A stretch of 64,000 bases of DNA, taken from assembly GCA_002914845.1 (NCBI GenBank), contig JXTC01000036.1:7585-71584 (forward strand), written 5' to 3'. The DNA is from Trema orientale. Lineage: Eukaryota > Streptophyta > Magnoliopsida > Rosales > Cannabaceae. Positions within the stretch are counted from its first letter, which is position 1; every line of letters starts with the position of its first letter. The notes beneath the pieces were generated by a model that did no database searches, had not been told where the DNA came from, and was given only the letters and a program-made list of their open reading frames with translations. Positions 12,254-24,308 of this stretch are shown here, one piece after another. The translations under genes were made by a program, and so were the position numbers.

Positions 12254-15200
12254 GGTTAGAGATTCACAGTAATGAAAGGACAAAAAGAAGTGAGAAGTAG
12301 TACTATTAGGCTCTTTGCTGACTCAAGTGGCGGTGAACTGAGATAGATCACTGTGGTTTTGCAGGCTCCAAATGAATATAAGAAATGGTAAACTATTCAA
12401 AGCAGCAATCAACTTCATACTTCTTTTTCTTTCTTTTGTAAAGTTAAGACGAAAGAAACAAAGACAGCATTGTGGAAGAATGTGAAGATTCCTCATTCTT
12501 TTTTAGCTTCTGGAGAGTTAAAAGCAGATTCTTTGCTTATGAACTCTTTCCACCGTTAGTTTTGGAAGAAATTCATGCAATTTTTAACCATGTATGGTTA
12601 ACAACTATAGCTTAGAAATATAAAGGGTTGACATAAAATACAATTCTAATTCTTGTTATACTTTCCTTTTGCATTAATTTCTGTCACTTGCTCGGTCCAA
12701 TAGTTTTAGATTCAGTTCTTACTAGAAATATGTCTAATCAAGGTTTATGTGGTGTTGTTAATGCTCAGAGAATAAAAAGCGTAATAAGCAGTGTCCAAAA
12801 AGTTGGTTCTTAGATGGTAGTGACTCATTGTAATGGAGGTGTATGTAGCATTTTTCTAGAGTAGCAACTGGGAGAGTGATGAATGTGACATGATTCATGT
12901 TTTCATGCTTTTTAATGCCATATAGTGAAAGTTGAGTAATTTAATGGACAATATTGTGCATAAAAGAAAAAAGCTGCAGAATTATGTAGAAATACATTTC
13001 ATTTTCCGCATTACATAAAAGACTTGCCTTTAGTCAATAGTCATGAGGCCCAACTTCAAGGCTATAATGTCAAGGTAATTAAATGTGTCACAAACAGATA
13101 AAATTCAAAAAAGCTTAAAGAGGCTTATTGTTCTCTTATTACCATCATTACTTCTTTAGTTTGTCAAATATTTAGTGACAGAATTGAACAATAAGTAGCT
13201 TAAGTACTTGATTGCACTTTAACCTTTATCAATTATCATCCGGTTTTCTGGATAGATTTGGCCAGGGACCTTTTTGACCTCCAAACAAACTTTGTCAAGA
13301 AAAAAGAAACAAAGAAAAAGAAAGAAAGAGAGCAATATAATATACCTGCAAACTTTATGGCAATGGTTGATAAATATACCCCATGTGACAGCCTAAAAAA
13401 TTTAAAAAAAAAATCTTATACTAGCTTGAAGGACATATGGTGGTGCTTTTATAAAAATCCACAGTATTTTTCAGCTTTTCTTTTTTTTTTTTTTAATGAA
13501 AATAGTAACATATCTTACAGACTTTGCTGATAAAAATCACATGGTATCCACCATAAATTTGAAAAAATAAAAATCAGATGACCTATCACCATCTTCAAAA
13601 CCTTTGAGTAGGCACTAAGGTATAGTGGCCTTAGCTCAATTCTGCATTATTTTCTGTAAGAGAAGATAGAAACCTCTTCTGGGGACAATGTAAATCCACG
13701 CTTGGAAAGCAAGCATTGTCCACCTTTCTGGTGCTGGAAGCGCGTGCTGGTACCATAATTTTGTTACCGTTTGCACTAGCAGAACAAATGGGCAAATCCA
13801 TCATGTGTCCACAAAGTTCCCCATTTCAAAAAAATATTAGGTGGACACATTTCCAATATCTATTTCAAGGCAGACACAAGAATACCCTTTTCGCCAAAAC
13901 TGGAATTCCATTCATTTCTCATTGGAATTTTCATCCCAAGGAATCATCATTCCTCATTCTCATTAGTCATTCCATTCCTGAATCTATTGCCTACCTACCT
14001 ATGGTGACCACTTTTTCTTGATATGTTGATTATTGGGTGTGCTTATATAAGTTTTTGAGTCTTTTATGCTATGCTAATTGTATGGTCAAGTTAGTCACAG
14101 CTCAATTATGGGTACCTAATGGTTTAACCAAATTTTGGGTTAGGAGTGAACTGCAGGTACCAAGACATAAATGAAATTAAATGCTTATTCCTGTGTGAAA
14201 GTTACACAGAACAATCAGCTTGAGCGGAATCCTAGCAAAATCCCCATGGACCTAAAAAATTTAATTAGTTGTCTGCCCCACTTTTTTTTTTCCCTTTTTT
14301 TTTTCTGCTCTCTACTTTAAAATTTTGGGGTAATAAATTCTTGCAAGCTGGCTCCCTGATCAAAAAGCATGGCAATGGCAGCCTTTTACCAAAATCTAAG
14401 TAACCAAAGTTTGCATAAATTATGCTATTAGATGAACTTTTAACTCAAAATACAGATTAAAAAAAACACATACTTTAAGAAGATAAATTAACTCTAAACC
14501 ATAGTTAAAAACTTAAAATGCCCAAAAAGGATAAGTACATAGTTTTCAATGTATACTTTTCTCTCTAGGTTGTGGGGTTTGGAATGATGGAATCTATTCT
14601 CTCATACCCCAACTTTTTACAGGGGTGAGTGATGGACATGGTTCCACTGAGAGGGAACTTAACAATTTTAATTAATGGATGGATGTAGTTTTTAATATTA
14701 TTTGAGAGTGGCAGCCCTGTGGACCAATATTCCTAAATGGGTTTTTCCTTCGTTAGCTGCAGAAAGGTAGTTGGGGATGTGTTAGTGGGGCTTTGTGAAA
14801 AGAAGAGAGGAAAAAAAAAATAGTGAGTTATGAGTAAAGGGGTGGGGGTGTCTTCGGAAGTGGCAAGCACCGTTGCCGAGAACCCTAAAAAGAGAGCAAA
14901 GCCTTAAGGGCCCATAACCCCTTGTGCTGTCAAAATTTATATGCCATTAATCTCAAGATACTCTACTACTTGTCTAAAGGGTATTAGAGGGTTACTACTA
15001 GGTAGGTATCTTCTTTTAACTTTCAATATTTAATTCATATTTTCTTATAATACAGTTTATGAACTACTTGCTAGCTAGTCTCCTACCGTCTGAATTCTAT
15101 CAAAAGCAGCCATTTTCCTTAGATTTGGTTTTAATATTTCTGAAATTCTTGCCACATAAATCTCATGGCAGCCTTGGCCATTTATCATGTGTGCTAGTAC

Positions 15201-15745
15201 ATAAAATCTTGTCATCAACATTTCAACTACATAACCTCATACCTTTTTTTTTTTTCTTGAACATAACCTCATACTTAAACAATGAAGTTTTGATCTTCAT
15301 TCTTAATTTAGAGATGGATTTTGCTACGGTCAGTTGCTACTGATCAATATGGACCGTCGATTGATTCTATATAACTAAACAGAATTCTTTTGATCTTCAT
15401 TTCAAGATTTTGTTTTTTTGGCTGGAACTTCATTTCCGGATGAGTTTTCTATATAACTAAATAGAATTTTGTCGGCAATTGGGTCTTTAATATGACTCGC
15501 TTCTTGACCATTGACATCAAATACAGATTGCCCTGACGTCAAATACATCGCCAATTGGACCCCCTTAAATCAATATAATGAGTATAGTCCCAACCTATCA
15601 TTTTTTTCTTCAGCCCGTACTAAATGTGGTGCCCAATATTGACCACCCCTTTTGGTTAAAGACTTAAAACTTTTACCTTGGTCGTTGTCCATAGCCCGCC
15701 CAAAGAAAGGTACGAGCAAATAAATCCTTAGCCTAATTAAGATTT
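12254..15745. other. Upstream region of UBX gene and gene-free DNA
   Basis: Immediately upstream of the UBX start lies its presumed 5' UTR and promoter, with no element I can define. The frames at 13258-13530, 13716-14021 and 15059-15343 do not resemble known proteins and show no splice-supported extension. A roughly 70-bp motif around 'tctatataactaaayagaatt' occurs twice at 15365-15470. Confidence 0.5.
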
Positions 15746-16937
15746 GGAAAATTGGTCATTTTGTCCTGATATTTGCTATCAGTATAAATTTATCCATTCA
15801 TTTTTAATTTTGTATTTAAGTACCCTTAGATGGCAAATTTGTTCTTCGTTTGCCCTCTCATTTTTGACTTAATACTCAAGTACCCCTACAATAACAAAGT
15901 TATTCTTCTTTTGCCCCCTCACTTTTGACTTAGTGTTCAAATACCCCATAAAATAGTAAACTTGTTATTCTTTTACCCCCTCAACTTTAACACCGTTAAA
16001 AATTTGTTAATGGACAATAGACAAATAATCATTTTACTTTTTAAATAACTAATAAATATCTTTTACTATTTTTTTTTTTTTTTTACATTAGACATTTCCA
16101 AAGAGTTAGTTTTTATGATTAAATAAATAAAATAAACGAAAAAAGGTAAAAGAAAAATAATTTTTTAATTGTTATATATGTATATATAAAACAAAAAATA
16201 GACAAAATAAACCAATTTTTGCATTAATTCATTAGTTTCAAAATATTTTTAGAAATTATGTAAAAAAAAAATCATAAAATTTGCCCTCTTATTTTCATAT
16301 TTTCATGAAATAAAACGACTAAAATGAAATGACTATTTTTTTATGAAAAATAAGAGAGCAAATAGTCATTTCATTTTCTAGAAAGTCTTTTGGATGTGAA
16401 AATATGCAGCTTTTTGTTTTCTACATAACTTCTAAAAATATTTTGACACTAATGAATTAATGCAAAAATTATTTTATTTTGTCTATTTTTGTTTTACATA
16501 TACATATATATATAACCATTAAAAAATTATTTTTCTTTTACCTCTTTTTGTTTATTTTATTTATTTAATCATAAAAACTAACTCTTTGGAAATGTCTAAT
16601 ATAAAAAAATAACAATAAATATTTATTAGCTATTTAAAAAGTAGAATGATTATTTAACTATTGTCCATTAACAATTTTCTAACAGTATTAGAGTTGAGAG
16701 GGTAAAATAATAATAACTTTATCATTTTAAGGGGCATTTGAATACTAAATCAAAAGTGAGGAGGCAAAGAAGAACAACTTTGTCATTGTAGGGGGTCACT
16801 TGAATATTAAGTCAAAAGTGAAGGGGCAAAGGAAGAACAAATTTGCTATTTAAGAGGCATTTGAAAACACAGTCAAAAATGAGGGGGCAAAATTCATAGT
16901 GATGACAAATATCAGAAGACAAAATGACTAATTTTCC
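15746..16937. mobile_element. 1.19-kb near-complete inverted-repeat element
   Basis: The two halves are inverted copies over nearly their whole length (arms of roughly 590 bp). The left end 'ggaaaattggtcattttgtc' mirrors the right end 'gacaaaatgactaattttcc'. Inside, blocks such as 'tttgccccctcacttttgac' mirror 'gtcaaaagtgaaggggcaaa'. Imperfect 9-bp flanks ttaagattt / ttgaagttt (6 of 9 matching) suggest an old Mutator-like insertion. No protein is encoded. A transcript across it would fold into a long hairpin. Confidence 0.75.
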
Positions 16938-18392
16938 TTGAAGTTTATATGCGGTCCTATATCATTTATTTCATGAAATACTTAATCTAGTCTAAATGGT
17001 TTTTCTTTTTCTTTTTTCTTTTTTCATTGTATCTCTTTTGGTGATTGTACCATTGACCACTTAATAAACAAACAAGCGGGCACACAAATTTTTGGGTTTA
17101 TAGCACTAGAGAGACATATGTCGAAAAGTTTATTGAGGAAAAAAAAAAATGGTTTGTTCTATCAAAGGATCATTGCGTAAACCTTTTGGTTACCATAAGG
17201 TTATACAAAATAGTCAAAGAATGCTCCACATTGAAAAAAAGTATCATGGCCATTACTATTTCTCCTCTTGAATTTCAATTCTTGATCTACGTATACTCCA
17301 CTTCATAGTGGCAAGTGGTAATAGCATCATTATATCAATTTTCTTATTCACTAAAAGAAAAAGATCAATAATACAGAGTTGTGACTTCAATGAGAGTGTT
17401 AAAAAACTGATTAACGTAACTTCATTGTAATAAGTTTCAATGAGATCCAATGATCCATGCTAGATCCATAATCATAGGAGTTCAAATTGGACAATAGTAA
17501 TACTTATGACATGAATGTTTTTCTTAATTTTTTTTTTAAAAAAAATATAAAAGTGAATAAGACTTTGAGACAGCAACATGCATGTTACTGCTAAATGCTA
17601 ATACGTCCATATTTAAAAACGAGCACAAAATCTTAGACGGGTATTTACTTTGAAAGCAAAAAATTTATGATGCTCAAAACATAATAATGAAAGATAAGAA
17701 AGTACCATCGAACAATTGGGCTAGTGGCAACGTCATTATCTTGGAAATTAAAGGTTGTAGGTTCGAACTTGGGTAGTTCTTTCGGGAGTCTTAAATATGA
17801 AGGCACTACTTGCTAGTCCAATGCTTCGCTCTCTGCTCCAGAATGCTATTCTCATTAGTTATTTGAATGTGGTTCAGATGACTCACTCTACTATAGTGTC
17901 GACCCGACGGTAGAATATTGGGAAATATTCCTGAAAAAAGTTAGAGCTCTTATGATCACGTCAAGGAGGATAGCCACGTTGTTCGCTCCTTTCTCCTTTT
18001 TTTTATTATAAAAAAAATAAAAGAAAAAAAAAGTAGCGTAATAGTGGCTTGGCTTATGTACCATGAGCTTTCAGAATAACTGTATCAAATAGAGGAAGAC
18101 AGAAACAGAACAACAGAAAAAAAAAAATGAAAATTAGAAATTGTTGGTAGAATATATAAGGATGCTCTTCAAGAAATGATACCCCTAAATTATGTAGACG
18201 CGTTTTAAAATTGTGGGGCTGTAAAATCAAAGTGGACAATATTTATACACAAAAAGTTTTGACATTTTCATGTAATTAACTTTACCAAAGTATTTCTCTT
18301 TTACAAAGAAGTTTGAAACCTGTGCGATGTCCGCTCAATAAATTCTTCACATATCACCTTGAAAGGATCCTACTAAAATATTTATAAATTAG
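16938..18392. other. Gene-free intergenic DNA
   Basis: No protein-coding gene recognised. It contains a SINE candidate (listed separately) and AT-rich filler. Confidence 0.5.
17712..18005 (+). mobile_element. Probable tRNA-derived SINE
   Basis: An A-box-like sequence 'tggcaacgt' (about 17724) is followed about 35 bases later by a B-box-like 'ggttcgaactt' (17760-17770). This is the internal pol III promoter layout of a tRNA-derived SINE. The element ends in a T-rich tract near 18000, as do Au-like plant SINEs. A clean target duplication was not found, so the limits are approximate. Confidence 0.5.
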
Positions 18393-18738
18393 GTAGGGGC
18401 GCCCCTACGTAGGGCCCTGTCTATTCACCGTTGGATGAGAATCTGTATATAAATAGATTCTCCACAGATTCCCGTTATTCCCCACAGATTCCTATCCAAC
18501 GATAATTAAGGCATGACCCTACGTAGGGACGCCCCTACTGTAGCCATCCCCTATTAATTTATATTTTCTTTAAAAATCATAATTATTTTAAGGGGATGGC
18601 TACGGTAGGGGCGTCCCTACGTAGGGTCATGCCTTAATTATCGTTGGATGGGAATCTGTGGAGAATAACGGGAATCTGTAGAGAATCTATTTATATACAG
18701 ATTCCCATCCAACGGTGAATAAATAGGACCCTACGTCT
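18393..18738. mobile_element. Two head-to-head hAT-type MITEs
   Basis: Copy A (18393-18551, minus orientation) and copy B (18592-18738, plus orientation) are the same MITE as the intact one at 28766-28938, facing each other across a 40-bp spacer. Both start with 'ggggatggctac' at the spacer side and then 'gtaggggcgtccctacg'. Both lack the outermost part of their distal ends. Together they form a long hairpin with arms of about 145 bp. The internal blocks 'ttaattatcgttggat' and 'gaatctgtgg' are nearly identical between copies. Confidence 0.85.
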
Positions 18739-19673
18739 TATTTTAATTATATACTGTGTCAAAATATAATTAAGTGAAAAAAGAATACCACGTACAAAAT
18801 GGGCAGATTACTGCTTAATTAGCCAAGGAATAATAGAGTTTTCAATTGAAAAGTTGCAAAATGGGAAAAGGACAAGAAACCTCACAGATGGAAAGTGTTA
18901 AAATTCTCTCTTGAAAATCAGAGAAAAAGAATGAACGAGGAGAATCAGTACCGTTGGCCATTGTTAAGTCTTTGCCATTGTTAAGTCCTTGTACTGCTAT
19001 CTTAAACCTCAAACACCTACCTCTCTTCTCTTTCTCTCTCTCTCTCTCTTGTCTCTCAATACATTTTTATTTATTTTCTTTTTCAAATTTAAAAGGAGAA
19101 ATAAAAACTCTTTTGACCACAACTCCACAAAAGTAAAACTTGAGAAGTACAAGCCCCACCTATCCAAGTCCAATTTAAATATGCTACTGCCCTGAAATTT
19201 TCTGTGTCAGAACCAAAAAACCAAGTAGCTAGAATCTCACACACACACAAAGAGAGGGAGAAAAAACATATATATATATATATATATATATGTAGAGAGA
19301 GAGGGAATATAAATATACATATATATATATAGAGAGAGAGTTTTCTTTTTTGTTTATATGTTGGAAATGGTGAGGAAATGAGAAGAAAAAACTTGGGTTT
19401 TGGTTGGAATGGTTTCTTCTGTTTTGTAAGGTTCTGAAGAGCAAGTGATTCAGGTCCGTGAGGTATGGAGTATGAGAAGAAGAAGGACAAAACAGAGGAA
19501 TAATGAGAAGGAAAATACTAGCTTATTGTAAAATTCAGTGCACAAGAAGACAAACACAACTGGTTGTTGTTTCTTTTGGATCAAAACAAACAACTAAGCC
19601 AAGACATATCTCTAAACTAGCTACTACTACTACTCTTACTACTAGCTCCCACCACTCTTTCTCATTCGTTCCC
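18739..19673 (+). promoter_or_regulatory. Upstream/5' leader region of the neprosin gene
   Basis: This is the non-coding region directly 5' of the neprosin-family start. It holds a CT-rich pyrimidine patch at about 19023-19056, TA runs at about 19268-19291 and 19317-19330, and GA runs, all common in plant core promoters and leaders. No specific TATA box or transcription-factor site can be assigned with confidence. Confidence 0.35.
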
Positions 19674-22648
19674 ATGCTTCTTGTTCTTTTCCTCCTTGTT
19701 TCTTTCCTCTCTCCCCCTACATTTTCTCTCCCCCTTGAGCCAGATTCCGGCCACCCTTTTCCGGCCAACCAAACTTTCCGGCCAGGTCAAGAATTGCATA
19801 ACTTGAAAAGGGTCAAAGCTTATTTGGAGAAAGTCAACAAGCCTGCTGTCAAGACAATTCAGGCATTTTCCCTTCCTTTTTTTTTTTTTTAAAAAAAAAA
19901 CATTTTTTTTTTCTTGTTCGTTTGAGCTTTTAATGATCTGGGTTTTGTTCTTTTATTTTTTATTGTTATTTTTTATTTTTGATGGGTTTAGAGTCCAGAT
20001 GGTGATGTGATAGATTGTGTGCTTGCTTATCTTCAACCAGCTTTTGATCATCCTGAGCTTAAAGGGCAGAAGCCATTGGTAAGTCATTATAGTAACATGT
20101 TCATTAAGATCATATACTAAAATGTGTTATATTCTGTTTCTGGTTATATACATGCTAGTTTTGGATATAATATGGTTTATTGTAGCTCGGTTTTTGGGTA
20201 CTAAAGTGCATAGTTTTTGCAGGATCCACCAGAGAGGCCTAAAGGCCTTGAAACTAAAACTACAGAAACAGTTGGGGAGAGTTTTCAACTGTGGACTGAC
20301 TCAGGTGAATCATGCCCAGAAGGAACTATTCCAGTCAGAAGAACCACAGAGAAAGATATCTTAAGAGCAAGTTCCATAAGAAGATTTGGTAGAAAACCAA
20401 GAAGAAATGTTAGGAGAGACTCAACTGGCAGTGGCCATGAGGTTTGTTGTATTTATTATACATCATATTATGTGTGCATCAGAAAACTAAATTTTGAGAA
20501 ATTGTTTGATCAGCTCTTTTCTATGAAAAAATTTCACTGTAGTTTCTTCTTGTTTTACTATTTGGTCCATCATTTGAAATGAAAACACCATCATTTCATA
20601 TATTTTTTTTCCTCTCTTTTGTCTTCCTATAACCTCTCCACTGAAAAGACTAACTAAAAAAAGGTTTAGTTAATTTCATTTTTCCCTTCATGGCAATCTA
20701 ACAGTTTGTCATTAGTTGCATGAATATAGATAAGGGCAAGCAATGAAGAGACATCAATTAACTGCCAAAAGTTTACTGTCATCTGAATTAGTCTTTAAGA
20801 AAAATAGAAAAACTAGCTGTTTTTGGCCTTAAAATATATTCCAATTCACATTTTACGAAAAGGGTATATAAGATTATTTAGAGACAATAGAAGCGTCACA
20901 TTAGTGCAATCAATATTTTTTTCTGTTTTAATTGTTTTTTTTTTAATCTTTTATAGCATGCAGTTGTATTTGTAAATGGAGATCAATATTATGGAGCAAA
21001 GGCCAGTATCAATGTTTGGGCTCCCCTTGTGACTGATCAATATGAATTTAGCTTGTCACAAATTTGGGTCATCTCTGGCTCATTTGGCAATGATTTAAAC
21101 ACCATTGAAGCTGGTTGGCAGGCATGTTTTAATATTCTTTACCAAAACTATAGTACAAACTTTTCCATTAAAACATGCAACTATAGATCATTGACATTAT
21201 ATTCAAAAAGAGAGAAAAAGGATTTTATAAATGTGAAACAGCTGTTACAGACTATATCTTCTAGTTTTACACAGCTTTCTAGTGATGGCCAATAAGCCTT
21301 TTTTCCATTTATTCTTTTTCCAGGTTAGTCCAGAGTTATATGGTGACAACTACCCTAGATTCTTTACTTATTGGACAGTAAGTTTCTTATTTATTTATTT
21401 ATTTATTTTTCTTGTAGTGATCTCTATTTTTCATTCATAAATACTTAATTTTTTTTTCTTAATTTTTAATTTTGCAGACAGATGCATATCAAGCTACTGG
21501 ATGCTACAACTTACTGTGCTCTGGCTTTGTCCAAACAAATAACAAGATAGCTATTGGAGCAGCTATTTCTCCAAGGTCCTCTTACAATGGCAGACAATTT
21601 GATATTGGTATAATGGTTTGGAAGGTGAGTTTTATTTGAACATTCAAACAATTTATAGGAACCTACCAAAAACACTATAAAAATTAATAAGTAAAATATA
21701 GAATAAATCCTAATAAATAAATTAATAGAATGAATTATTATGTCTCGTGTCTTGATATGATTTTGGCTACTCATATTTATAGTTTGCACCTTTAACAAAA
21801 GCAATAGGAACATCATTAATTATCTAGTCTAGCCAATAAACTATGCTATCCTATTATTTAGATGGCATTACTAATTATCAATAAATTTGCCAAAAGCACC
21901 TTTCTTTGAAAATTTATACACACTTTTTTTCTCTCCATAGAACTTAAGATTCTTTTTTCCCTTGTAAACAGAATCATGTCTTAAACTTTGTTCTCTTAAA
22001 AAGTTAAAACAAAGCAATTCATTTCATCCTCTAATGGATAAAAACACAGTTAATTTTCTTCCAAAATTTTCCTCGAGTCCTCTTTTGCAATTTTTCTTCT
22101 CTAATAACTAGGAGTAGATAATAAAGACAATTGAGACCTACCCATTACAGGAAAAATAATCATGTTTCCAAATTATGTCTTCAATCCCAGACAAATTATG
22201 ATCTAAATCCATTTTTTTGTGAAAAGAAAAATTAGTACTTTTAAACATTGCAATTATCTTTCTTAATCAGGATCCAAAGCATGGACATTGGTGGTTAGAA
22301 TTTGGGTCAGGCCTATTGGTTGGATACTGGCCAGCTTTCTTATTCAGCCACCTTAGAAGCCATGCAAGCATGTTACAATTTGGTGGAGAGATTGTAAATA
22401 GTAGATCATCTGGTTTTCACACATCCACACAAATGGGCAGTGGTCATTTTGCAGGAGAAGGTTTTGGGAAAGCATCTTATTTCAGAAACTTACAAAGTGT
22501 AGATTGGGACAATAACTTGCTTCCCTTAACAAATTTACATCTATTGGCTGATCATTCTACTTGTTATGATGTAAGACAAGGAAGAAATAATGTATGGGGT
22601 ACTTACTTTTACTATGGAGGTCCTGGGAGAAATGTAAGGTGTCCATGA
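19674..22648 (+). CDS. Neprosin-family secreted prolyl endopeptidase-like protein, 412 aa
   Basis: Seven exons: 19674-19862, 19992-20078, 20223-20441, 20957-21121, 21324-21377, 21478-21624 and 22271-22648, all phase 0. The product has a signal peptide (about residues 1-19), a neprosin activation/propeptide domain with the family block PAVKTIQSPDGD at its exon 1/2 junction (about 25-130), and a neprosin (DUF239) domain from about 165 to the end. Glu216 (in NTIEAGW) and Glu327 (in FGGEI) sit where the catalytic glutamate pair of Nepenthes neprosin is expected, with nearly the same spacing. The family contains secreted glutamic peptidases that cleave after proline, but most plant members are uncharacterised. 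The start at 19674 exposes the signal peptide; an in-frame ATG at 19503 would bury it behind 57 residues. Introns 1 and 4 use GC donors. Confidence 0.94.
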
Positions 22649-24308
22649 ATAAAATGGCAAAAAATAGTAAACCAGGGTCTTTTTTTTTTTTTTTTTTGTT
22701 GACAGAATTTTTCTGGGTTTTAGTTTTTGTTTGTAGGTTTTAACATGGTTTGGGTTATTTCGATATTTTTCACATCATAATGTATTCCTTTTTCATTTTT
22801 TCTTTGTTGGGTTTTATAAGCATTGGTTATCCCACCTCTTTGGGCTTTGTAAATTTGGGGAACATACAAAGTGTTAATAGTACTGGTTTGTGTAGTGTTT
22901 GGGGTTTTTTCTTTTTTGCTTTCAAATTCTTTCCAAGAAAAAGAAAATTTCCAGGGAAAAAAAAAAAGAAAAAGAAAAAGAAAAGAATGGTAAGGAGCTC
23001 ACTTCAGACGGAAAAAGAAAGTGGGGCTTATAAGACTTCTGCCTTGCACTTGCCCACTAAACCCTACATCGGTTATTGCCATTTAAAATCCAATTATTTA
23101 AGGCCATACTTTATACTTTATTGTCAAAACACCATACTTTGAGGTCTTGCATGTGGGCACAACAAAGAAGGGAAATTGTTTTTAAAATAGCTAATACAAG
23201 CAGGCCTAACCAATGAACCTTCCAACAATACTATACTAATATATCTTGTTCCAGAGTTTCTAAAACTAGAATTATGTGCAGTAAGAATCTCAGTAACCAT
23301 AAGAAATACTTTTAATACCAGTCAAAGCCAAGTTCAATTAATTACTCGCAGCATTCCCCATTTAAGTTTGTGCTCTTCAGGTGGACCGGAATACTACTAC
23401 AATATTTTATTAAGTAATGCATTAAAAAACAAAGAGGTTTAGGTTCTTGGCTCTTAAGCCAAGTGTACGGTTGTTTTAGCAAGTCAATCTTATCTCAGCT
23501 AATGCTTAGTTCAGCTACAATGACACACAACAAAAAATATATATTTGAGTGATATTATTTCAAGAGAATCAATTATCGAGTATGAGTAATTATTCCAAGA
23601 GAAATCTTAATGCAGAACAGTTCATATATTGATGCTCAACAAAAGATGCTGGACACAAGGAGCTAAGAAACCAGCATTTTGTGGGACAAAATAAGAAAAG
23701 CAAAAGCAACACAACTACCCTTTTTTCTTTCTCTTTTCTGGTTTGAAATTGGAGGGAGAGAGGGTTGTTTTTTTAAAAGCTGATCATTTTTGGAAATGTG
23801 TCTGCATTGTTTCAAGGTTTGGACAAAGAAATTGGTCCTCTCACTCTTTAAAGTCGCATGACATAATGCCCCATCATGACAAGAACATCACAAAACAAAC
23901 ATAAAAACCAGAGTTACTATTGCTTTCTGTTTATCATTCACTTGAAAGTTCCCTAAATATATTGCGAGATTCCAAAATAGGTGGGGAAAGCTGGTGAACT
24001 GGCTAAATCATCAAAATAAATTAACACCAAGTCAATACCAAAAAAACTGTACATATATATATACACACATAATATAAAAGTGAAGAAGAAAAAAAAAAGT
24101 AATTTCATTGAACCGCAATGATGCAAATGATACATAAGGATTCCTAACAAGCAAACACACCGACCATTGTGATTGCTTTATAGCACCATCTTCAAACGTG
24201 TGTAATTCCTAAGCCTCAGCAACTGCTTCCTGCAGATGCATAGTTTTGAGAACAGTAGTTTGCAAGGGCTATCTTTGAGTCAAACATCTAATCATGGGAC
24301 ACCTAAGC
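22649..24308. other. Convergent intergenic region between neprosin and JmjC genes
   Basis: It contains the 3' flanks of two convergent genes. The open frame at 22750-23142 starts 102 bp after the neprosin stop and runs through a poly-lysine tract made by an A-rich repeat (about 22940-22985); it looks like 3' UTR. No other gene was recognised. Confidence 0.5.

Noticed and set aside
19503..19673. Upstream in-frame ATG for the neprosin gene
   Set aside because: It would place 57 low-complexity residues before an obvious signal peptide.
22750..23142. 130-codon frame downstream of the neprosin gene
   Set aside because: Its core is a poly-lysine tract from an A-rich repeat in the presumed 3' UTR; no domain.
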